NCBI GenBank assembly: GCA_963663265.2 | Contig: CAXXXM010000002.1 | Span: 558,001 to 622,000, forward strand | Reading direction: 5' to 3' | Source: JAEXOD01 sp963663265 | Lineage (GTDB): Bacteria > Bacteroidota > Ignavibacteria > Ignavibacteriales > Melioribacteraceae | Length of the DNA: 64,000 nt | Shown: piece by piece, positions 8,475-15,415 of the stretch | Layout of the letters: the number at the start of each line of letters is the position of its first letter | How positions within the stretch are numbered: the first letter of the stretch is position 1 | Made by a program: the position numbers and the translations under genes | Notes under the pieces: generated by a model | The model's input: only the letters and a program-made list of their open reading frames with translations | Database searches by the model: none | What the model was told of the DNA's origin: nothing

Positions 8475-9545
8475 TTAATCCGGTAAATGCCCATGTATTA
8501 TTCTGGTTTTGCGGCCTCTATTTTCAGTTGCTGTAATAAATATATCCTTTTCGAATATAACAGGCGAACCCCATAGGGTTAATTCTCCATTAGTGAAACG
8601 GAAAACATACTCAAAATTTGTTCCGTTAAAATGAACTAGCCCATCACGCATAAAGAAAAATATATCCTTTTCATTCCTTCCGCATGCATAATTAAGAGAA
8701 TTATCATATTCAAGTTTTAATACTTCCACAAACTTATCATTTTCATATTTCATCAATCTGTTACCTATCATAAAGTAAAGCTGACTCCCAATAAATTCTA
8801 TACCACATAAGCCTATATTACGTTCTTTGTCCTGAAATATTTCACTTATCTCATTTTTATAATATTTGAATATTTTTACTGTATCATTATTATCGAAATG
8901 GACTGTTAGGCCTGCAATATAAAGTGCACCGTTTTGTCCTCGCATTGTATAATATTGAAAAGAAGAATTATTCCGATATACCTCTTTCCACTCATTTCCA
9001 TCATATTGTAAAATAAAACTACGCGAGCCTTTATTGCCATTTGCAAAAAATGCATATCCAAGAGCATAAATATTATTTTCACTTTCGCCCCACAAGGCTT
9101 GAATCGTCATACTATTAAATTGGGGTGCAACACTATTATTTTTATAATATAACTGCCATTGTGCACCATTATAATGATAAATCTCTCCACCATCTCCTCC
9201 AATCCATATATTGGAAGAATTAAAGCCAAACATGCAATTCGGCGTCCAGTAAAAATTTATATCTGTATACATACTCCACTTGTATCCATCATAATGCCAT
9301 AGATCCGAATGAGGCTCATAAATAGAATACCCTGCTGCCCAAACATCTGTTGGGGAGCTACCCCAAATTGAATTAATAATTCCACCCGGTGTATTCAATG
9401 TATCAACAGTCCACACATAATCTCTTCTACCAGGTTCAACTTCTTTAACTATTATTGGGTCAGTAACGCTATTTTTGCACCCTATTATTGCAAATATAAT
9501 TGAAACTAAAAGTAATATGTAGTTGCCTTTGTTCTTTGCTTTCAT
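8475..9545 (-). CDS. beta-propeller-like lipoprotein
   Basis: The 356-residue product has a lipoprotein signal peptide (ILLLVSIIFAIIGC, lipobox IIGC with Cys at about 23). It continues with repeated blade-like units such as GSSPTDVWAAGYS, NSSNIWIGGDGGEIYHYNG and GESENNIYALGYA. The W-x-x-G and LWHYDGYKW pattern is common in secreted propeller proteins of Ignavibacteria and Myxococcota. Function is unknown; surface binding or structural roles are possible. It ends without a sorting domain, but 15 bp beyond the stop, in another frame, lies the tail of a T9SS domain. The gene may therefore be a frameshifted or truncated T9SS cargo, although a lipobox and a T9SS tail are an unusual pair. Confidence 0.72.
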   Translation of the reverse strand: MKAKNKGNYILLLVSIIFAIIGCKNSVTDPIIVKEVEPGRRDYVWTVDTLNTPGGIINSIWGSSPTDVWAAGYSIYEPHSDLWHYDGYKWSMYTDINFYWTPNCMFGFNSSNIWIGGDGGEIYHYNGAQWQLYYKNNSVAPQFNSMTIQALWGESENNIYALGYAFFANGNKGSRSFILQYDGNEWKEVYRNNSSFQYYTMRGQNGALYIAGLTVHFDNNDTVKIFKYYKNEISEIFQDKERNIGLCGIEFIGSQLYFMIGNRLMKYENDKFVEVLKLEYDNSLNYACGRNEKDIFFFMRDGLVHFNGTNFEYVFRFTNGELTLWGSPVIFEKDIFITATENRGRKTRIIHGHLPD

Positions 9546-9877
9546 AAATTCTCTTAAAATGTTTGTTTAATGCTATTTTATTTATTTTCACAATAATACC
9601 TGATAAAACATTATAATAGTGTTTTTACAAATTTTATTATAAACAGATATCCAATGAAATGTTAAAATGTAAGGGGTAAAATTAACCCAATTACAAAACC
9701 CTGTAAAACTCATATTCCTCATACTTATCCTAATTATATTTAAAATATAAAATATGAAAAGGATAAATAATTGTTCCCCAACCATCCCTTTTCATGCGTG
9801 GCAAATTAAAAAATACACAGCAGAATATCAAGGGGATAATTAAGTAACAAGAAACGTGTAACGAGTGACGAAAAATA

Positions 9878-9957
9878 GAGACTTGAGACTTGAAACTGGG
9901 AATAAATAGTGATGCGTGACGGAAAATTGAGACTTGAGACTTGAAACTGGAGACTTG
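9878..9957 (+). repeat. GAGACTT-type heptanucleotide tracts (family C)
   Basis: Two tracts, 9878-9900 and 9930-9957, are built from 7-nt units GAGACTT, GAAACTG and close variants. They are separated by a short sequence containing GTGACGG-like pieces of the other heptad family. Related tracts occur near 21201-21229, 21394-21408 and 60289-60318. Confidence 0.65.
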
Positions 9958-10055
9958 GTTGTTGAAAAAAATCAATACATCTTCTTAACGATGATTTTGA
10001 TGATTGAAGATTAAACCACATATTAAAACAGAAGAGCCTATATTTAGATAAATAA

Positions 10056-10130
10056 GACCCAGCGGGTCGGAATGTTAATAGCAAACCGAGCCACACAAAA
10101 TAACAAGCCCCAGCGGGGCGACATGTTCTT
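10056..10130 (+). repeat. family B paired-hairpin repeat
   Basis: Hairpin 1 is at 10056-10068 (GACCC/GGGTC), followed by GGAATGTTAATAG. Hairpin 2 is at 10107-10119 (GCCCC/GGGGC), followed by GACATGTTCTTTTT. The 25-30 bases before hairpin 1, ending TTTAGATAAATAA, are almost the same as in front of the copy at 21518. Confidence 0.75.
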
Positions 10131-10201
10131 TTTGTTTTAAAATCCTTTAATCTTCATATATTCCCCATTTTTGCAACAACCTTACAATTTGTCATTTTTT
10201 G

Positions 10202-10270
10202 TGTCGCTCCTAACGGAGCTTGATTTTTGGGCGTTTCCATTTTACTATTACTGTTTCAACCCTACGGGTC
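10202..10270 (-). repeat. family B paired-hairpin repeat (minus orientation, degenerate)
   Basis: On the minus strand, hairpin 1 is at 10258-10270 (GACCC with GGGTT, one wobble pair). It is followed by a degraded GAAACAGTAATAG motif, then hairpin 2 at 10206-10219 (GCTCC/GGAGC) and GACAC. It is inverted with respect to the copy at 10056, about 80 bp away. Confidence 0.6.
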
Positions 10271-10423
10271 TGGTTAGATGAAGATGTAAGTGATTTTGTT
10301 TTTATATACATTTTTTCATTTCTAAAAATATTATTTTTTGCAGAAAGGTAGAATTATCTTAACTCTTATTGCTTTCACATTCACTATTAGCTGCTACCTG
10401 CTTTTCGTCACTTGCTACGTAGG

Positions 10424-10545
10424 TGTTGCAAAACTCGAAAATCAAGTTCATGGGTGTCACGGTCTCACCGTGATACTACTGTTTTATCCAAAAAATAGCT
10501 TACATATAGCTGTTTTAATACAAAATTTATTCGGTCATGGTACGA
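10424..10545 (-). repeat. family A element, truncated copy
   Basis: It starts at GTTGCAAAA (10424-10432) and has the 10-bp hairpin at 10454-10476 (loop CTC, one wobble). It follows the reverse complement of 60813-60971 almost base for base up to about 10540. There the GGTCATGG hairpin is interrupted and sequence of the next copy begins. Confidence 0.75.
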
Positions 10546-10549
10546 CCGT

Positions 10550-10701
10550 GGATGTTTCATAGTTGAGGAATTATTTCTGGGCGGTCATGGTCCCACCATG
10601 ACCGAATGAATTTACTGTAAAAACAGCGGCGTTTTTGATAAAAGTTTGTGTCACGGTTCAGACCGTGACACCCGAGATTGGGGATTTAAGAGTTTTGCAA
10701 C
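10550..10701 (+). repeat. family A element
   Basis: It contains both perfect hairpins: GGTCATGG/CCATGACC at 10583-10603 (loop TCCCA) and GTGTCACGGT/ACCGTGACAC at 10648-10671 (loop TCAG). It ends AGTTTTGCAAC at 10691-10701. The first ITR reads TTTCATAGTTGAGG, so the left end is degenerate. Downstream to about 10765 is an inverted fragment of the same element, joining a GTCACTC-type tract. Confidence 0.78.
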
Positions 10702-10826
10702 ACCTACGACCATGACCGCCATGAACATCTATCCCCAATTATGAAACGCCCTCGTTACTCGTCACTTTTTACTATTCACTATTAGCTGTTGACTATTAAC
10801 TGCCTTTTGTCACACGTTGGTACCTA

Positions 10827-10861
10827 AAAAAACCCCATCACATAAATTATGATGGGGTTTA
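10827..10861 (-). terminator. rho-independent terminator for the RNA methyltransferase gene
   Basis: AACCCCATCA (10831-10840) pairs with TGATGGGGTT (10850-10859). Read on the minus strand, the stem runs into a T-rich stretch (complement of the A-run at 10826-10832). It lies about 50 bp after the stop of the minus-strand gene 10908-12626. Confidence 0.8.
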
Positions 10862-10907
10862 ATTTTTACAAACCTTTGCCTTCTACCTGCTCCCTTCTTC
10901 CTATTCC

Positions 10908-12626
10908 CTATTTTCTATTCAATAATACAAAAACTTCTAAATTTGCTGAACCCGGAAACATATCAACAGGCATAATTACCGATGGTTGGTAACCAACACT
11001 TGCCCATTTTACTAATTCATCAGGAATATTATCAACACCACAGAAAACGTGTAAAACTTTTTCTGGATTACGTGAAGCAACAGCTTGAACAACTCTATCT
11101 TCAGTTCCAATTTTAGGAGGATCTAAAATAAATATTTCATCGTATCTAAAACTACGAGGAATATATTTATCAATATTTGCGTTTGTTACTCTTGCGGCAA
11201 CAAAACGAGCATTCTTTTTATTGGCAAATTCAACATTCTCTTTAGCAGATTTTACTGCATTAGTATCAGCTTCCATTCCATATACATCGGCATAAAAATC
11301 CGACAAATATTGCGAAAACAATCCATAACCGGAGTATAAATCAATCAACACTTGTTCTTTTTTTGGCTGCAACAAGTTTTTAACTTTTTCCAACATTGTT
11401 GGAACAATACTTTCGTTTACTTGAGAAAATGAAGTTGGTAAAAACGAATATTTATTACCATTAAAATTCACTAATATTTTATCAGGTCCAAAAATATTCT
11501 TAAAACTTACAGCTACATCCGGGCGGCTGCTTTCTAAATAATAATCGGATTTAGTTGGATCTAAATACATAAAAACAGATTTAACTTTTGGCTGTACTTT
11601 TTTAATATCTTCACCTAAAAGCTTAACTTTACGTACAATATCAGCATTCATTTGATGGACATTAAAAATAATTGTAAAATCCGTATATGTACCTCTAATT
11701 ATCACATAATTTAACCCTTTGCCTATTAATGTATAAGCAGGAGTGTTAATTTTTTCGGCAATATAAAAATAAATATCTTTGTGTTCTGCTGGTTCTAATA
11801 AAGATACACTAACCAAATTATTGTAATTAATTACTTTTTCTTCAGAAAAAACTAAAGAGAATTTGTTTTTATCAGAATGTATTTTCCTTTTAGTGGTAGT
11901 TCTATAATTACGTGCTTTAACCGAAGGAGTTATTTTATCAATTCTTGCATTAATATTGTTCTTTTTAAGAAAATCTTTAAAAGCAATATCTTTTAACTTT
12001 AACTCATGTTCATATTCAAGTAACGCTAACGGCTCAATTTGAAGGAAATTTTTATTTTCATAAATATGTTTAGGAATTTGACGTTTAACAAAATCAGCAA
12101 AAAACTTTAAATCAGGGATAACTTGTTGATTAGATTCTTTGTTTTTTATATTAGGCTTATTACCATGCTTATGTTCTTTTGCCTTAATAAATGATAGTTT
12201 ATTCCCTTCGTGTTTGGGTTTCTGTTGTTTCTGATCTTTTTGTTGAACAGGTTTTTGTTCCTTTTTGATTTCAGACTTATGTTCTTGCTTAACAACAGGT
12301 TTATGCTCGCCTTTATGTTCAAAAACACGTTCAGATCTCTGTTCTTGTTTTTGTTCATTGTTTAAGGCGATATTTTCACTATCGTGTTTCTTTGCAATTT
12401 TATTATTTTGATTATGATACGGCTTATTAGGCTTTTTTTTATCAAAAAATTTCTTTTTCCCCTGCTCGCCATCTTTTTTTCTAAATTCTTTATTAACTTC
12501 GGCTTGGTTATTGCTTTCTTTTTGTATATTTAAATTTTTGTTTTCAACATTTTTTATTTCTTCTTTAGGTTTTGTATTTTTATTCTTATTATAGAAAAAT
12601 TTCTTTTTGTTCACGTTGTTGTTCAT
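10908..12626 (-). CDS. RlmD/TrmA-family RNA 5-methyluridine methyltransferase with a basic N-terminal extension
   Basis: The product has 572 residues. Residues 1 to about 165 are low-complexity Lys/Asn/Gln/Glu-rich sequence with no fold. The C-terminal 200 residues are a class I AdoMet methyltransferase of the RNA m5U family: LIDLYSGYGLFSQYL (AdoMet loop, about 427), ILDPPKIG (motif IV) and HVFCGVDNIP (nucleophile Cys, about 528, normally in SCNP). VDMFPGSANLEVFVLL carries the general-base Glu. It would methylate a uridine in rRNA or tRNA; the target is not predictable. The [4Fe-4S] cysteine cluster of RlmD is not seen. The basic tail probably binds RNA (inference). It is a single-gene unit with its own terminator. 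Confidence 0.82.
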   Translation of the reverse strand: MNNNVNKKKFFYNKNKNTKPKEEIKNVENKNLNIQKESNNQAEVNKEFRKKDGEQGKKKFFDKKKPNKPYHNQNNKIAKKHDSENIALNNEQKQEQRSERVFEHKGEHKPVVKQEHKSEIKKEQKPVQQKDQKQQKPKHEGNKLSFIKAKEHKHGNKPNIKNKESNQQVIPDLKFFADFVKRQIPKHIYENKNFLQIEPLALLEYEHELKLKDIAFKDFLKKNNINARIDKITPSVKARNYRTTTKRKIHSDKNKFSLVFSEEKVINYNNLVSVSLLEPAEHKDIYFYIAEKINTPAYTLIGKGLNYVIIRGTYTDFTIIFNVHQMNADIVRKVKLLGEDIKKVQPKVKSVFMYLDPTKSDYYLESSRPDVAVSFKNIFGPDKILVNFNGNKYSFLPTSFSQVNESIVPTMLEKVKNLLQPKKEQVLIDLYSGYGLFSQYLSDFYADVYGMEADTNAVKSAKENVEFANKKNARFVAARVTNANIDKYIPRSFRYDEIFILDPPKIGTEDRVVQAVASRNPEKVLHVFCGVDNIPDELVKWASVGYQPSVIMPVDMFPGSANLEVFVLLNRK

Positions 12627-12760
12627 ATTTAGTTTAAAATTATAATTGCAAAATAAAAAAATAAAATTGAAATTGTAAACTGTATATAATAAAAAAGCTA
12701 TTTTATTTGTTAATAAACCTAAAATCCAAAGATTTTATGCAAAATGAACTAATATTTTTT

Positions 12761-12768
12761 TATTTTTG
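12761..12768 (+). promoter_or_regulatory. possible -7 promoter element upstream of mlaE
   Basis: TATTTTTG fits the Bacteroidota-type TAnnTTTG -7 box and lies 25 bp before the mlaE start codon. No convincing -33 TTG was identified and the surrounding DNA is AT-rich, so this is weak. Confidence 0.25.
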
Positions 12769-12793
12769 AATATTAAAAACAAAAAATTTATAA

Positions 12794-13603
12794 ATGAAGA
12801 TACCTGAATTAATATCCACAAGAAAACCTACTTACAAAGATTATCTTTATAATTTTTTTGCTACATTAACCGGCTTAGGCGTTTTTACCATTAAATTTGT
12901 AAAAGAAGTATTTATACCACCGTATGAAATTAAAGAAATTCGTAAACATATGGATGAATTAGGCGTAAAAACTTTTCCTATTGTAAGTATAACCGGTATT
13001 GTAATAGGTCTTGTTTTGGGCTTACAAAGTTATCCTGTATTACAAAGATTTGGAGCAACCGATTTTTTACCTGCAATGGTATCAATATCAGCGGTACGCG
13101 AGTTAGCTCCTGTAATTACAGCATTAATTTTTGCAGGTAGAGTAAGTTCCGGCATTGGTGCAGAACTTGGCTCTATGCGTGTTACAGAACAAATTGATGC
13201 AATGGAAGTATCAGGAGTTAATCCTTTTAACTTTCTTGTTGTTACCCGCATTTTTGCAACTACAATGATTTTACCAATTTTAACAGTATATGTAATTTTG
13301 CTTTCAATTTTAGGAGGTTATGGTTCGGTTATTATTACTGAAAACATGAACTTCTTATATTACTTAAATTCAGTTGTAGACGCAATTCAATTTGGTGATT
13401 TAATACCGGGTGTTGCAAAAACCTTCTTTTTTGGATACATTGTAGGATTAGTAGGTTGTTATAAAGGATATACTACTACCGGTGGAACCGAAGGTGTTGG
13501 TAAAGCGTCTACTACATCTGTAGTTCTTTCTTCTTTACTTATTTTAATAATGGATACAGTTTTAGTAAAAGTTACTTTATGGTTATGGCCGACAGTGTCT
13601 TAG
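12794..13603 (+). CDS. mlaE: MlaE-family lipid transport permease
   Basis: This 269-residue inner-membrane protein is the permease of an MCE-type phospholipid transport system linking inner and outer membranes. It has the family's strong central motifs (ELAPVITALIFAGRVSSGIG, GSMRVTEQIDAMEVSG) and about five membrane segments. The length agrees with MlaE/YrbE. It is the first gene of the mlaE-mlaF-mlaD operon and its 3' end overlaps mlaF by 25 bp. No mlaC or mlaB is in the cluster, as is common outside Proteobacteria. Confidence 0.95.
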   Translation: MKIPELISTRKPTYKDYLYNFFATLTGLGVFTIKFVKEVFIPPYEIKEIRKHMDELGVKTFPIVSITGIVIGLVLGLQSYPVLQRFGATDFLPAMVSISAVRELAPVITALIFAGRVSSGIGAELGSMRVTEQIDAMEVSGVNPFNFLVVTRIFATTMILPILTVYVILLSILGGYGSVIITENMNFLYYLNSVVDAIQFGDLIPGVAKTFFFGYIVGLVGCYKGYTTTGGTEGVGKASTTSVVLSSLLILIMDTVLVKVTLWLWPTVS

Positions 13604-14331
13604 TAAGAATTGAAAATTTATCAAAGTCTTTTGGTTCTGCCAAAATTCTTGATAATGTATCGTTAAATGTTAACAAAGGTGAAAACTTAGTTGTGTTTGG
13701 ACAAAGTGGAACCGGTAAAAGCGTTTTACTAAAATGTATTATTGGGTTGCTTACACCTGATAATGGTCAAATATTTATTGAAGATAACGAAATTCATTCG
13801 TTAACTGTAAATAAACTTAATGAAGTAAGAAAAAAGATAGGCTTTTTATTCCAAAGTGCTGCTCTTTATGATTCAATGACTGTAAGAGAAAATTTATCGT
13901 TTCCATTAAAAAAGATATTTTTTATGTCACAAAAAGAGTGCGATATAAAAGTTGAAAAAACATTAGAATTGGTATCACTTGCACATGCAATAGATAAAAT
14001 GCCTTCTGAACTATCTGGAGGTATGCGTAAAAGAATTGGTTTAGCTCGTTCAATTATTACTGATCCTCAGTTAATGTTATATGACGAACCAACTACAGGA
14101 TTAGACCCAATTACAACAAAAGAAATTAGTAAATTAATTTTGGATTTACAAAAACAGCTTAAAATGACATCTATTGTTGTTACACACGATTTAATTTGTG
14201 CTAAAATTATTGCCGATAGAGCAATATTTTTACGAGATGGAAAAATTGCTTTTCAAGGCAATATTGATGAATTAACTGTTTCCCAAGATAAATTTTTACA
14301 AAACTTTTTTAGCTTAGAAGCTTTAAAGTAA
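13579..14331 (+). CDS. mlaF: MlaF-family ABC transporter ATPase
   Basis: This 250-residue ATPase powers the MCE lipid transporter. It has Walker A GQSGTGKSVLLK, the signature ELSGGMRKRIGLAR, Walker B LMLYDEPTTGLD and the switch histidine in VVTHD. The ELSGGMRKR form is typical of MlaF. The start at 13579 lies inside mlaE in another frame; a second ATG six bases later (13585) is an alternative. The overlap implies translational coupling. mlaD follows after 17 bp. Confidence 0.95.
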   Translation: MVMADSVLVRIENLSKSFGSAKILDNVSLNVNKGENLVVFGQSGTGKSVLLKCIIGLLTPDNGQIFIEDNEIHSLTVNKLNEVRKKIGFLFQSAALYDSMTVRENLSFPLKKIFFMSQKECDIKVEKTLELVSLAHAIDKMPSELSGGMRKRIGLARSIITDPQLMLYDEPTTGLDPITTKEISKLILDLQKQLKMTSIVVTHDLICAKIIADRAIFLRDGKIAFQGNIDELTVSQDKFLQNFFSLEALK

Positions 14332-14348
14332 AATTTTAGGAGAACTTA

Positions 14349-15398
14349 ATGCTTAAGAATTTAGAAGGTGCGCGATTAGGATTATTCATTTTTCTTGGTT
14401 CCGTATTTTTGATAATCTTTATATTTTTTATTGGTAATAAAAATTCAATGTTTGTTAAAAGTATTCATATAAAAACTTACTTTTCCGCGGTTGAAGGTTT
14501 AAAACCAGGGGCACCTGTAAGATTAAGCGGTTATGATATTGGTAGCGTTAGTGGTTTAACTCTCGCTTCTGATGGTTCCGGAAAAGTTGAAGTTACTATG
14601 TTAATTGAAAAAGATTTACAGCATTTTATTCGTTTAGATAGCGAAGCGTCTGTTGAAACCGAAGGATTGGTTGGCAAAAAAATAATTACGGTAACTCCCG
14701 GCTCCGAAAAAAGTGCAATGGTGCAAGATGGAAGTTATATTAAATCTAAAGCCCCTTTAAATATTTCGCAAATTATTGAAGAAACTCAAGCAATAATGGC
14801 TTATGTTAAAGATATTACTAAAGATTTTTCCGGAATAGTTGCCAAAATTAACAACGGAGAAGGTTCAATTGGTAAATTAGTAAATAACGATGAACTTTAT
14901 AACACAACAGTAAGTGTTACTAAATCCGCCGATAGAAGTTTAAATGCAATTACAGATAGATTAAACCAAGTTTCGGACGTTATTGTTGATGTTGGTGTTG
15001 GCTTAAAAAAAATCATGGTTAAAGTTGATACTACTATGGCAGGTGTTGAAGGTATTATTGCCGATATTAAAAATGGGAAAGGAACAATTGGTGGTTTGAT
15101 TGAAGACCGTACTGCTCTTGATTCAATTCAAGTAATGATCAACAATCTTATTCATACAACAGAAGCAGCACGTGTTGGAACAGCTGCCTTTGCCGAAAAC
15201 ATGGAAGCACTTAAACGTAATTGGCTATTTAAAGCTTATTTTGAAGAACGTGGTTATTGGAATAAAGAAGATTATCAAAAATCTTTAGATGCCAAACTTA
15301 ACGAAATTGAAAATCAGCATAAAAAATTAGATGAAAAGTTCATCGAATTAAAAAAATTAGAAGAAACCATAATTAAATTAAAGGGTTCTTCAAACTAA
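14349..15398 (+). CDS. mlaD: MlaD-like MCE-domain lipid-binding protein
   Basis: This 349-residue protein has one N-terminal membrane anchor (residues 10-30). An MCE domain follows at about 38-115 (KTYFSAVEGLKPGAPVRLSG, GKKIITVTPGS). A long helical C-terminal region follows with two NGEGSIGKLV/NGKGTIGGLI repeats, common in MCE proteins, and a coiled coil at the end. MCE proteins form hexameric rings that shuttle phospholipids across the periplasm. AGGAGA before the ATG serves as ribosome site. It is the last gene of the mla operon; uvrA starts 17 bp later and may be read through. Confidence 0.93.
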   Translation: MLKNLEGARLGLFIFLGSVFLIIFIFFIGNKNSMFVKSIHIKTYFSAVEGLKPGAPVRLSGYDIGSVSGLTLASDGSGKVEVTMLIEKDLQHFIRLDSEASVETEGLVGKKIITVTPGSEKSAMVQDGSYIKSKAPLNISQIIEETQAIMAYVKDITKDFSGIVAKINNGEGSIGKLVNNDELYNTTVSVTKSADRSLNAITDRLNQVSDVIVDVGVGLKKIMVKVDTTMAGVEGIIADIKNGKGTIGGLIEDRTALDSIQVMINNLIHTTEAARVGTAAFAENMEALKRNWLFKAYFEERGYWNKEDYQKSLDAKLNEIENQHKKLDEKFIELKKLEETIIKLKGSSN

Positions 15399-15415
15399 AA
15401 CTTATAAAGTTTGAA

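Larger units (their letters stand above)
9546..10907. other. repeat-rich intergenic region, no gene
   Basis: This 1.36-kb gap holds GAGACTT-type heptad tracts (9878-9957), family B copies in opposite orientations (10056-10130 and 10202-10270), two family A copies plus a fragment (10424-10765) and degenerate GTCACTC-type heptads (10402-10416, 10747-10815). A minus-strand terminator lies at 10827-10861. Open frames here (9588-10096 and 10338-10562) run through repeats, lack credible starts and are rejected. Confidence 0.8.

Noticed and set aside
9588..10562. Several 65-96 codon frames on both strands
   Set aside because: They overlap one another and lie on family A, B and C repeats and heptad tracts. 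None has a plausible start or domain.
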